Shown here: positions 1-7,241 of the stretch, in pieces | Position numbering within the stretch: the first letter of the stretch is position 1 | Layout of the letters: each line of letters starts with the position of its first letter | The notes under the pieces: model-generated | Database searches by the model: none | Told to the model about the DNA's origin: nothing | The model's input: only the letters and a program-made list of their open reading frames with translations | Position numbers and translations under genes: made by a program | From: JBPESN01 sp051710625 | GTDB lineage: Bacteria > Pseudomonadota > Gammaproteobacteria > Enterobacterales > Enterobacteriaceae | Length of the DNA: 11,778 bases | Assembly: GCF_051710625.1 (NCBI RefSeq) | Contig: NZ_JBPESN010000072.1 | Coordinates: 1 to 11,778 of the forward strand | Direction: 5' to 3'

Positions 1-571
1 TTATCCCAGCAGTTACCACGCCGACTCATACTCTGCTTTATCTGGCAGCGCCATAGGGCTTGCCGGTATTGACGGCTGGTATAGTGGCTGCCCTGGTCGC
101 TGTGGAACATTCTGCTGTCCGGGGAGAACGACATAGCCCAGCCCACCGGTTTCCTCGCGAACAGATCAAGAACAACCGCAAGGTATGCCCAGCGTTTCCC
201 GGTCCAGATGTAGGTCACATCGCCGCGCACCATACCTGGTTTGGCTCTGTTACAGTGAACTGGCGGTTGAGATGGTTCGGTATTTCAACGTATTCATTGC
301 CGCCGCGTTTGTATTTGTGAGCCGGTAGCTGGCAGCTGGCGATACCCAGCTCTTTCATGAGCCTGCCTGCGCGCCAGCGCCCCATCCGGAAGCCTCTCTG
401 GGTTGCCATGGTGGCGATACTTCTCGCGCCAGCGGCACCATGGCTGATACTGTGCAGTTCATGAACCTGACTGCGCAATACCGTTCGCCTGCCGTCTGGC
501 CTGTCAGGACGGCTTTTCCAGTATTTGTAACTGCTGCGATGAACCCTGAACACGTGGCAGAGTGTGGCCAC
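1..571 (-). pseudogene. IS3-family transposase orfB (DDE integrase), frameshifted, partial
   Basis: This is the catalytic half of the IS3-family transposase. An open segment of 118 codons (571-215) holds the N-terminal part, including HRSSYKYWKSRPDRPDGRR and the stretch ending NQVWC. The frame then breaks near 222-225, where two extra bases separate WC from the expected GDVTYIWTGKRWAYLAVV, which carries the first catalytic aspartate and continues in another frame. Further on, SPDSR is joined directly to MFHSDQGSHYTS (second aspartate). Intact relatives have about 20 more residues between these blocks, so there is an in-frame internal deletion near position 105. The third catalytic residue, after GNCWD, lies beyond the window edge. 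In intact copies this frame is made as an OrfAB fusion by programmed -1 frameshifting. Translation in the same frame continues upstream of 571 as far as about 625 (LPEQFSLIRKLRAHYPV). Confidence 0.88.
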
Positions 572-597
572 AGGATAATGCGCTCTGAGTTTCCTGA

Positions 598-899
598 TTA
601 ACGAGAACTGTTCAGGGAGTCTGACATTAAGAGCGCTGTAGCCTTTTTTAATATTTCGCTTTCCATTTCAATGCGTTGTACCTTCTTCTTGAGCTCACGT
701 ATTTCGATTTGTTCCGGGGTTATAGGAGAGGCTTTGGCGTTTTCCCCTGTTGCTCATCACGCAGTTGTTTTACCCATTTCGTCATCGTAGAAAGCCCGAC
801 GTCCATGGCTTTTGCTGCTTGCGCGGCGGTGTAATTTTGGCCGACAACCAGTTGAGCGGATTCGCGTTTGAATTCAGGACTAAAATTTCTTCTTTTCAT
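598..899 (-). pseudogene. IS3-family transposase orfA (helix-turn-helix), frameshifted
   Basis: This is the DNA-binding OrfA of the same insertion sequence. It starts at the ATG at 899 (MKRRNFSPEFKRESAQLV), the usual start for this group. The helix-turn-helix is visible around residues 20-40 (YTAAQAAKAMDVGLSTMTKW). The frame stops prematurely after GKTPKPLL at 720 because one base has been lost near 728. In the neighbouring frame the protein continues as ITPEQIEIRELKKKVQRIE, the leucine-zipper-like part, and ends LMSDSLNSSR with a TAA at 598. The span is 302 bp, one base short of 100 codons plus stop, which fits a single-base deletion. OrfA alone normally binds the terminal repeats and modulates transposition; this copy would lack the dimerisation region. 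Confidence 0.88.
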
Positions 900-971
900 T
901 GGTGCACCCGTGTTGTTCTGAAGTGAGCATATCACCTCTGTTCAGGTGGCCAAATTCAGTGTGTCACTATA

Positions 972-1194
972 ATGTACGGCAAGCCGTTGATCAGCTGCAA
1001 AATCGGTACCGGCACTACCTATGTTAACGTTCACCGGCAAACCGGCCTGGTGGTGCCGCCAGCTTTGGCAGGATCCCGCCCTGCCCCGGCGCTATGGCGA
1101 GCAGGCGCGTGAGCGTTTTAACGCCTTATTTACCTCAACGCGGATGGTCAGTAGCTATGCTGATATTTATCGCGAACTGGCGGGACACGATTAA
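972..1194 (+). pseudogene. group-1 glycosyltransferase C-terminal remnant
   Basis: This is the 3' end of a sugar transferase of the GT4 type, likely from an O-antigen cluster, where such genes usually lie just upstream of gnd. It reads YGKPLISCKIGTGTTYVN followed by VHRQTGLVVPPA, the donor-nucleotide-binding C-terminal domain. After VPPA the frame breaks near 1061-1065. The protein resumes in another frame as LWQDPALPRRYGEQARERF and ends at the TAA at 1194 (YADIYRELAGHD). About ten residues expected between the two blocks are missing, so a small deletion caused the frame change. The insertion sequence ending at 966 cuts off everything upstream. The family call rests on recognised motifs; the sugar and linkage cannot be told. 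Confidence 0.78.
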
Positions 1195-1228
1195 GGAGTG
1201 CGTTCCTATCGCACCAATCACTACCCGC

Positions 1229-1256
1229 AAGACACTTGCTTGGGTTAATATATAAT
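1229..1256 (+). promoter_or_regulatory. candidate sigma-70 promoter of gnd
   Basis: A perfect TATAAT lies at 1251-1256 in a run of A and T. A weak -35 (AAGACA, four of six consensus bases) lies at 1229-1234, with a 16-base spacer. It is well placed, about 65 bases ahead of the gnd start, in the short gap after the glycosyltransferase stop. The weak -35 makes the exact assignment tentative. Confidence 0.5.
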
Positions 1257-1320
1257 ATACATATAGACCTGTTCGCCGGACGGCGGCGGCAGGTGTCATC
1301 CTTACTATAGGAGTTGCTTA

Positions 1321-2727
1321 ATGTCCACACAACAGATAGGCGTCGTCGGTATGGCGGTAATGGGGCGCAACCTGGCGCTTAACATTGAAAGCCGTGGTTA
1401 TAGCGTATCCATCTTTAACCGGTCGCGCGAAAAGACCGATGAAGTGATTGCGGAAAACCCGGGGAAAAAGCTGGTGCCTTATTATAGCGTGGAAGAGTTT
1501 GTCAATTCGCTGGAGAAACCGCGGCGTATTCTGTTGATGGTCAAGGCCGGAGAAGGCACGGATAAAACCATTAACTCGTTGAAACCGTTTTTGGAAAATG
1601 GTGACATTCTTATTGACGGCGGCAACACCTTTTACAAAGACACCATCCGCCGCAACCGCGAGCTGTCGGAAGAAGGGTTTAACTTTATCGGTACCGGCGT
1701 GTCCGGCGGTGAAGAAGGGGCGCTGAAAGGGCCGTCGATTATGCCTGGTGGCCAGAAACACGCCTATGAGCTGGTGGCGCCTATCCTTGAAAAAATTGCC
1801 GCGCGCGCCGAGGGTGAAGCTTGTGTAACCTATATTGGTCCCGATGGCGCCGGCCATTACGTCAAGATGGTGCATAACGGCATCGAATACGGCGATATGC
1901 AGCTGATTGCCGAAGCTTATGCGCTATTGAAAAACGCGCTGGGCCTGAGCAATGAGCAGCTGGCCAACACCTTCAGCGAATGGAATAAGGGGGAGCTTAG
2001 CAGCTACTTGATTGATATTACTAAAGATATTTTCACCAAGAAGGACGAGCAGGGCAACTATCTGATCGACGTCATTCTGGATGAGGCGGCCAACAAAGGC
2101 ACCGGCAAATGGACCTTTCAAAGTTCGCTAGATTTGGGCGAACCGCTAAGTTTAATCACCGAATCGGTGTTTGCCCGCTACCTGTCGTCGCTTAAACCTC
2201 AGCGCGTGGCGGCCTCCAAGGTGCTTTCCGGCCCGCAGCACGAAGCGTTTAGCGGTGACAAGGCGGCCTTTATCGAAAAAGTGCGTCGCGCGCTTTATCT
2301 GGGCAAAATCGTTTCCTATGCGCAGGGTTTCTCTCAGCTGAAAGCCGCCTCCGAAGAGAACGAGTGGGATCTGAATTACGGCGAGATTGCGAAAATCTTC
2401 CGCGCCGGTTGCATTATTCGCGCCCAGTTCCTGCAGAAAATTACCGACGCCTATGCCGAGGATGCGGCGATCGCTAACCTGTTGTTGGCGCCGTACTTCA
2501 AAAAGATTGCCGATGACTACCAGCAGGCGCTGCGCGATGTGGTGGCCTATGCGGTTCAGCACGGTATCCCAACGCCGACCTTCTCTGCCGCCATCGCTTA
2601 CTATGATAGCTACCGCTCCGCCCTCCTGCCGGCCAACCTGATTCAGGCCCAGCGCGACTATTTTGGCGCCCATACCTATAAGCGTATTGACAAGGAAGGG
2701 GTGTTCCACACGGAATGGCTGGAATAA
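1321..2727 (+). CDS. gnd: 6-phosphogluconate dehydrogenase, decarboxylating
   Basis: This cytoplasmic enzyme of the oxidative pentose phosphate pathway converts 6-phosphogluconate and NADP+ to ribulose 5-phosphate, CO2 and NADPH. The 468-residue product is full length for the enterobacterial family (468 aa). The N-terminal Rossmann fold is seen in GVVGMAVMGRNLALNIESRG (residues ~7-26). Further motifs are ILIDGGNTFYKDT (~97-109), the substrate-binding GTGVSGGEEGALKGPSIMPGG (~125), the catalytic lysine in HYVKMVHNGIEYGDMQ (~181-196), and the signature LDEAANKGTGKWT (~253). The start at 1321 is supported by an AGGAG at 1309-1313, seven bases upstream. The codons show no interruption, unlike nearly all neighbours, which suggests it is under selection. 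In enterics gnd borders the O-antigen cluster and lies near his, as here. Confidence 0.98.
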   Translation: MSTQQIGVVGMAVMGRNLALNIESRGYSVSIFNRSREKTDEVIAENPGKKLVPYYSVEEFVNSLEKPRRILLMVKAGEGTDKTINSLKPFLENGDILIDGGNTFYKDTIRRNRELSEEGFNFIGTGVSGGEEGALKGPSIMPGGQKHAYELVAPILEKIAARAEGEACVTYIGPDGAGHYVKMVHNGIEYGDMQLIAEAYALLKNALGLSNEQLANTFSEWNKGELSSYLIDITKDIFTKKDEQGNYLIDVILDEAANKGTGKWTFQSSLDLGEPLSLITESVFARYLSSLKPQRVAASKVLSGPQHEAFSGDKAAFIEKVRRALYLGKIVSYAQGFSQLKAASEENEWDLNYGEIAKIFRAGCIIRAQFLQKITDAYAEDAAIANLLLAPYFKKIADDYQQALRDVVAYAVQHGIPTPTFSAAIAYYDSYRSALLPANLIQAQRDYFGAHTYKRIDKEGVFHTEWLE

Positions 2728-2730
2728 CCG

Positions 2731-2748
2731 CTTCCGCTTCCGCTTCCG
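2731..2748. repeat. short tandem repeat, three units of CTTCCG
   Basis: Three perfect copies of the hexamer CTTCCG directly follow the gnd stop codon, between the gene and its terminator. No function is visible; it is probably polymerase slippage in non-coding DNA. Confidence 0.7.
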
Positions 2749-2823
2749 CGCAGGCGAGATGAGCGCTGCGCGGAAGACGTTGGAAGCCGCATTCTCCTGC
2801 GTCACCTAAAAGCAAACAGCGTC

Positions 2824-2853
2824 ACCGGCCGGTTTTACCGGCCGGTTTTTTTT
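2824..2853 (+). terminator. rho-independent terminator of gnd
   Basis: A perfect nine-base-pair stem (ACCGGCCGG with CCGGCCGGT) around a five-base loop is followed by an unbroken run of eight T. It lies about 95 bases after the gnd stop on the same strand and is the natural end of that transcript. Confidence 0.92.
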
Positions 2854-3817
2854 GCCTTGCCGGTGGTGACGGGGTTTGAAACGAGTCAATTAGGGTGAAA
2901 CCGTGATGTTTTGCGCTGACAGCCCTGCCTATATTTTGCGGGCCTTGATCTAAAACGCGTAAACTGAAAGGAACCATACATGTTTTTCTCGTTGCCAATT
3001 TACCGCAGGGGCGCCGGGCACAACGCCGGGGACGCGTTTGCTCATCCTACTGTGGACCCGACAGGGAGGAGCGGCGGGGACGGCGGTATTGCCGCGCCCG
3101 TCAAAGGGAAATACGCCCAACTCCCCACTTGTAAGCGCTAATCCGGTCACGCTCGCCAAACACCTGCAGCGCGCCGAACAGGGCAGCGCCCGGTAGAGAC
3201 TCTCCGCCACGTTGCACAGCGCCGCGCGCTATTCGGGATAACGCAATCCTGAAAGAGGCGCACCAGCCTACACCCATGCAGAATGAACCATCGGCTGTCG
3301 CACCGGCGTTGCCGCCCAGGATCGCTGCCGGTGGACCGGCGCAGCATAAGCTTACCAGCCGGCAGACTAACACCGGATCTTTATTGGGCCACGTCGCGTC
3401 GCCGTCGTCGGTACACGCCGCCGCACCTGCGCGTAACGCAACGTTTTTGCCCGTCGTTGAGCAGGCTAAGGTTCACCTTGCTGGTCAACCTGAACGCCAC
3501 TACCGGGGGATCGCCGCGCTGACCCTGCACTGGACGTTTCCCCGTGGCGTCAGTGGACACGGGTATCGGCAGCATGGCCACCTGGCCGCCTGTTACCTTC
3601 GATAAGGTTGCTGCCCTGGCTGCCGTCAGGTCAATAGCGTTAAAGCTGGCAGATGCTAACTACGAACTACGAACTGCCAACTATCGGCATCACCGGCGCG
3701 CTCATCGTTTATATTGATGAACGCGTCGCTTAACGTGCACATCTCCGGTGCGTGAGAGGTAAATGCGCGACTGCGCCAAAGAAAGCGCCTCACGCCTGCC
3801 AGCCGCACGACGCGCCG
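2854..3817. other. gene-free gap of ~960 bp, probably decayed coding sequence
   Basis: Nothing I recognise is encoded here. In related enterics this place between gnd and hisIE often holds ugd and wzz, but none of their motifs can be found in any frame. The sequence is GC-rich with short overlapping frames on both strands, the look of old eroded coding DNA. One 53-codon frame begins at an ATG at 2980 behind a good AAAGGA (2967-2972) and stops at 3141; its sequence (MFFSLPIYRRGAGHNAGDAF at the start) matches nothing I know. A later plus-strand piece, about 3528-3602, reads FPVASVDTGIGSMATWPPVT and could be a fragment of a surface or fimbrial protein, but that is a guess. Confidence 0.6.
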
Positions 3818-4430
3818 TTAGCGGTGACGTTCGCGCAGGCGGCCGATCACCCGGCTTAAATCCAACTCCTGATCCTGCAACAGCACCAGCAGATGATAAA
3901 GCAGATCCGCCGCTTCATTAATCAGCGCCTCCTTGTCGTGCACCGTGGCGGCCAACGCGGTTTCCACCCCCTCTTCGCCGATTTTCTGGGCGATGCGTTT
4001 TGTGCCGCTGGCGTACAAACTGGCGGTGTAAGAACTTTGCGGATCGGCGTTTCTACGCTCGCCAAGCAGCGTTTGCAGCGTGTAGAGAAACCCCCAATCG
4101 CTGGCGGTGGGATGGAAACAACTGCCGGTACCGTTATGGCAGGTCGAACCTTGAGGATGGGCCAAAATCAGTAGCGTATCGTTGTCGCAGTCAGGATGAA
4201 CGCTGACCAACCGCAAAACGGTTGCCGGAACTCTCGCCCTTGGTCCACAGCCGGCCCTTACTGCGCGAGTAAAACGTCACCTGACCGGATTGCTCGGTCG
4301 CCTGCCGCGCGTCGGCATTCATATAGCCCAGCATCAAAACCTCGCCGGAGACGGCGTATTGGACGATAGCGGGCAGCATCCCGCCGGTTTTTTGCCAATC
4401 CAGCTGCTGGTGCTGTTGTTCGGTTAACAT
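3818..4430 (-). pseudogene. hisI: hisIE pseudogene: PR-AMP cyclohydrolase / PR-ATP pyrophosphatase
   Basis: This bifunctional enzyme catalyses steps 2 and 3 of histidine synthesis: PR-ATP pyrophosphohydrolase (HisE, C-terminal) and PR-AMP cyclohydrolase (HisI, N-terminal). The start at 4430 (MLTEQQHQQLDWQKTGG) overlaps the hisF stop by seven bases, as in E. coli. The HisI part runs to GESSGN, where one extra base near 4220-4221 shifts the frame to a stop at 4191. In the next frame the protein continues as LRLVSVHPDCDNDTLLILAH, with the metal-binding aspartates and the zinc cysteines in TCHNGTGSC. HisE follows with GTKRIAQKIGEEGVETALAA and ends RLRERHR. Length is 613 bp against 612 in E. coli, which fits a single insertion. 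All catalytic motifs remain, so this is a very young pseudogene. A sequencing error of one base cannot be excluded for this gene alone. Confidence 0.93.
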
Positions 4431-5196
4431 AATTTAATTTCCACTCCCTCTGCCGCCAAGAACTGCTTTAATTCACCAATATTGATGATCTGCTTATGAA
4501 ACACCGACGCCGCCAGTGCGCCGTCCACCTTCGCGTCGCGAAACGCCGCGAGAAAATGCGCCATCGTGCCGGCGCCGCCGGAAGCGATAAGCGGAACGTG
4601 GCAGCGTTCCCGAACCTGCCACAACTGCGTCAGGTCGTAGCCATTACGCACGCCGTCCTGATTCATCATATTCAATACGATCTCCCCCGCGCCGCTGGAC
4701 TTCTTCTACCCAGTCCAGGGTTTGCCAGGAGGTGATGCGGGTGTGGGTTTCGTCGCCGGTATATTGATTGACCTGATAACACCCGCGCGCGGCGTCGAAC
4801 CAGGTATCGATACCGACGACAATACATTGGACGCCAAAGCGATCCGCCAGACGGCTAATGAGCGTCGGGTCCGCCAGCGCCGGGGAGTTAATCGAAATTT
4901 TATCGGCGTCGTAAGAGAGGATCTCGCCGGCCTGCGCCACGCTTTGGATACCGCCGGCTTACGCAGAAGGGAATGTCGATGACCTCGGCGACGTCGGCTA
5001 TCCAGCGCTTGTCGACCACCCGGCCGTCGGCGAAGGCCGTGATATCATAAAATACCAACTCATCGGCCCCGTCATCGTCATCGCGGCGCGCCAGCGGCAC
5101 GATATCGCCGATGATTTCGTGATTTCGGAATTGAACCCCTTTTACCACCTGGCTCTGCCGGACATCCAGACAGGGAATTATGCGTTTTGCCAGCAT
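4424..5196 (-). pseudogene. hisF: hisF pseudogene: imidazole glycerol phosphate synthase cyclase subunit
   Basis: HisF is a (beta-alpha)8 barrel that, with HisH, closes the imidazole ring to give IGP and AICAR. The ATG at 5196 (MLAKRIIPCLDV) overlaps the end of hisA by 19 bases, as in enterics. Two frame breaks divide it. An extra base near 4959-4960, after DIPFCV, throws the frame out of AGGIQSVAQAGEILS. Near 4695, in a CG-rich run, five bases appear to be missing between VEEVQRRG and GEIVLNMMNQ. The total of 773 bp against 777 in E. coli agrees with +1 and -5. Both catalytic aspartates, in CLDV near residue 11 and GIDTW near 130, survive, as does the C-terminal phosphate-binding SGGAGTMAHF. 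The last codons, GVEIKLC, end at a TAA at 4424. Confidence 0.93.
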
Positions 5197-5645
5197 GCCA
5201 ACGCCTCCGCTACGGTAAATTTGTTTTCCAACAGCGCGCGGCCGACGATGACACCCTGCACGCCGCTGTGGCGAAGCTGGGCGACATCCGCCGCGCTGCG
5301 GATACCGCCGCCGACCTGTACCAGCGCCGGCGCCACCCCGGCCAGCGGCCGACGCAACAACGGGATTTGGCGCGCTTGCGGATCGCGGGCGGAGCTCAGC
5401 AACTGCATGTTGAGGCAAATGACCAACACCGGCTGGGTGCAGGCTTTAATCAGCGCAATGAGTTCCCCCTCGCGCAACTGATCCATGGCCGCCTGGGCGG
5501 TGCCGATGCCGGGCAGAAATAATTTGTCCGCCTGCAACACGATGTCGGCGTCGCGGCTGACGACCGCTTTATAGCCCAGGCGACGTACCGCGGCGGTAAC
5601 TGAGAACAGATTGGCGCAGCCGGTATCCAGCACTACCACGTTCAT
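5178..5645 (-). pseudogene. hisH-hisA chimera left by two deletions (open frame)
   Basis: Two adjacent genes have collapsed into one uninterrupted frame of about 155 codons. It opens as HisH, the glutaminase subunit of IGP synthase (MNVVVLDTGCANLFSV), and keeps about 85 of roughly 196 residues, including the nucleophile cysteine in VICLNMQLL; the oxyanion-hole glycines usual around it are changed to V and N. The His-Glu pair of the triad is lost. The frame then passes directly into HisA, the ProFAR isomerase, at about residue 53 (ARDPQARQIPLL, then VQVGGGIRSAADVAQL). It next jumps to the last ~30 residues (VQGVIVGRALLENKFTVAEA, then CWQNA). Both HisA catalytic aspartates are lost. The start overlaps the hisB stop and the end overlaps hisF, so the operon junctions are original. 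Neither enzyme can be active, although a stable barrel fragment might be made. Confidence 0.9.
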
Positions 5646-6572
5646 CACAGCACTCCTTTTGAGCTGGGCAGCGTGTCGCCCTCCACGCGGATAGCCTGGC
5701 GCAGCGTGCGGCCGAAGGCTTTAAACAGGCTCTCCACCCGATGATGATCATTCTTGCCTTTGGTGCGCAGATGCAGCGTGCAGGCCATGGCATAGGAAAG
5801 CGAACGGAAGAAATGCTCTACCATCTCGGTGCTGAGATCGTTTACCTGCTGGAAACTGTACTCGGCTTTGTATTCCAGATGCGGTCGGCCGAAAATATCC
5901 AGCGCGCAGCGCGCCAGGCACTCGTCCATCGGCAGCACGAACCCGAAGCGACCAATATGCGTTTGTCTCCCAACGCCTTGTTCAGCGCTTCCCCCAGCGC
6001 CAGCGCGGTATCTTCCACCGTGTGGTGATCATCAATATGCAGATCCCCCTTTACCGCGATATTCATGCGCAGACCGCCGTGGGTGGCAATCTGATCGAGC
6101 ATGTGATCGAAAAAACCGATGCCGGTGTTGATTCGGCTGTCGCCTTCCCAGTCGAGCCAGACTTCCACATCGGTGGCGGTTTCCCGTGTGACGCGATTAA
6201 CGCGCGCGTGGCGGTCGCGGCGGGTCAGCTGCTCGGCAATTGCCGGCCAATTGAGCGACGTGCGCTGATACCGCAGCGCGGTGATACCCATATTGGCCGC
6301 GAGCACCATGTCGGTTTCCCGGTCGCCGATGACATAGCTGTGGGCGCTATCCAGCCCGCCCTCTTGCAGCCAGGGCGCCACTATCCCCGTCTGCGGTTTG
6401 CGGCACGCGCAGCCGTCGGTGGGTAAATGCGGGCAAATCAACACCTCATCAAACACAATGCCATGGGAGGTAAAGATGACCATCATCAGATCATGCGGCC
6501 CACCTGGAAATCCGCCGGGGGTTTGCTGATGAGCGTGCCATCACGATCGATAAACAGGACTTTCTGATTCAC
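5645..6572 (-). pseudogene. hisB: hisB pseudogene: histidinol phosphatase / IGP dehydratase
   Basis: HisB is bifunctional: an N-terminal HAD-type histidinol-phosphate phosphatase and a C-terminal imidazoleglycerol-phosphate dehydratase. The chosen start is the GTG at 6572 (VNQKVLFIDRDGTLISKPPA), with AGGAG five bases upstream and a four-base overlap with the hisC stop. FIDRDGT keeps the phosphatase aspartates. Just after FQVGR about 140 bp are missing, so the frame hits stops and the protein resumes out of frame at DLMMVIFTSHGIVFDEVLIC. The zinc loop CPHLPTDGCACRKP is present. The dehydratase follows with DHHTVEDT. A further indel after ALGDKR (near 5960) breaks the frame, and the rest (MDECLARCALDIFGRPHLEY, DHHRVESLFKAFG, SSKGVL) reads in another. 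Length is 928 bp against 1068 in E. coli. Confidence 0.94.
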
Positions 6573-7148
6573 AGGGACTCCTTGCTGGAAGAGGGTTTCA
6601 ACGCCTTTAACGCCGCAATCACGCTCTGGCACTCTGCCAAAGTGCCGATGATAATACGCAAACAGTCGGCCAAGCCCGGTTGTTTGCTTTGAGATCGCGT
6701 AAAATCGTACCCTGATCCCAGAGTATTTTGAACACTCGATAGTCCGGATTGCACCGGACCAGCAAATAATTGCTGACGCTGGGATACACCGCGCAAATAC
6801 AGGGGCAATCCGCCACCCGTGTCCGCGTTTGCCGTAATCCCTCATCCGAAAACGCCTGTTCGGCGATATCCGCCACCGGCAGAGCGCCAGCGGGTAGGGG
6901 GCGATGACTTTTAACAACAGTTAAATCATCTCAACATTCGCCAGGACAAAACCGCAGCGCAGACCGGCCAGGGCGAAGACCTTGGACAGGGTACGCAGAA
7001 TGATCAGATGCAGGTATTCAGCGAGCCAGTTCACCACGCTCGCCTGCGGGCAAAAATCGATATAGGCTTCATCGACCACCAGCAGCGACGCGCAGCGTCG
7101 CTCTCGGACCTGCTGCACTATGGCTCTGATGTCCGCCTGGGTATCCAC
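6569..7148 (-). pseudogene. hisC: hisC pseudogene: histidinol-phosphate aminotransferase, 5' half deleted
   Basis: HisC is a PLP enzyme that transaminates imidazole acetol phosphate. About the first 170 residues of roughly 356 are gone; what remains starts at VDTQADIRAIVQQVRERR next to a nine-C run. The PLP-binding lysine is visible in RTLSKVFALAGLRCGF. An in-frame TAA follows NVEMI at 6921. One base is lost after APYPLA near 6890, changing frame to VADIAEQAFSDEGLRQTR. About 16 residues are missing between TRVAD and CPCICAVYPSVSNY. Another shift follows WDQGTILRD near 6690. The end, SKQPGLADCLRIIIGTLAEC to KESL, stops at 6569 and overlaps hisB. The gene is thus damaged at least five ways and is certainly inactive. 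Confidence 0.93.
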
Positions 7149-7156
7149 CCCCCCCC

Positions 7157-7236
7157 GGACGGGTCAGGAGTCGCGCCTGTTCGGCCGCATCGCAATCGCG
7201 CCAGCGCAACGGTTGGGAAAAAACTGTGGCGTTCGT
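7157..7236 (-). pseudogene. hisD: hisD 5' stub: histidinol dehydrogenase remnant
   Basis: Only the first ~27 codons remain of a gene that encodes about 434 residues in E. coli and oxidises histidinol to histidine in the last two steps. The reading NATVFSQPLRWRDCDAAEQ and then ARLLTRP matches the N-terminus of HisD (in enterics ...DWNSC..EQQR.LL.RP). It follows the hisG stop by five bases, the normal spacing. The codon at the expected start is ACG (7234-7236) where an ATG is expected, so initiation is probably lost as well. After TRP the sequence runs into a C9/G9 tract and then directly into the middle of hisC, implying one deletion of about 1.7 kb. The zinc site and NAD-binding region are entirely gone. 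Confidence 0.85.
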
Positions 7237-7241
7237 GGTTC

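Larger units (their letters stand above)
1..966 (-). mobile_element. IS3-family insertion sequence, partial and decayed
   Basis: An insertion sequence runs off the left edge. Its right end, which lies upstream of orfA, is at about 966: read on the minus strand it begins TGACACACTGAATTTGG, a terminal inverted repeat of the IS3 type. A short hairpin (933-937 with 944-948) lies between this end and the orfA start. It carries the two usual reading frames, orfA (helix-turn-helix) and orfB (DDE integrase), both damaged, so the copy cannot transpose on its own. The other end and the target-site duplication lie outside the window. It interrupts a glycosyltransferase gene whose 3' part resumes right after position 966. 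The family call is firm from the protein sequences; the exact IS name is not known to me. Confidence 0.9.

Noticed and set aside
1318..1875. 185-codon open frame on the minus strand across gnd
   Set aside because: It is a shadow of gnd, whose own frame carries all the family motifs; the antisense product shows no recognisable domain.
2152..2805. 217-codon minus-strand open frame over the 3' part of gnd
   Set aside because: GC-rich coding DNA commonly gives long antisense frames; there is no ribosome-binding site or domain here.
3101..3605. Overlapping open frames of 66-109 codons on both strands
   Set aside because: They are arginine-, proline- and alanine-rich as expected of GC-rich non-coding DNA, and show no conserved pattern that I can recognise.
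5829..6426. Plus-strand open frames opposite hisB
   Set aside because: They are antisense shadows of hisB; no motif, start signal or context supports them.
5842..6486. 214-codon open frame that might be called a short standalone HisB
   Set aside because: It holds only the middle of HisB. The N-terminal phosphatase motif and the C-terminal part of the dehydratase are in other frames, so it is a pseudogene fragment.
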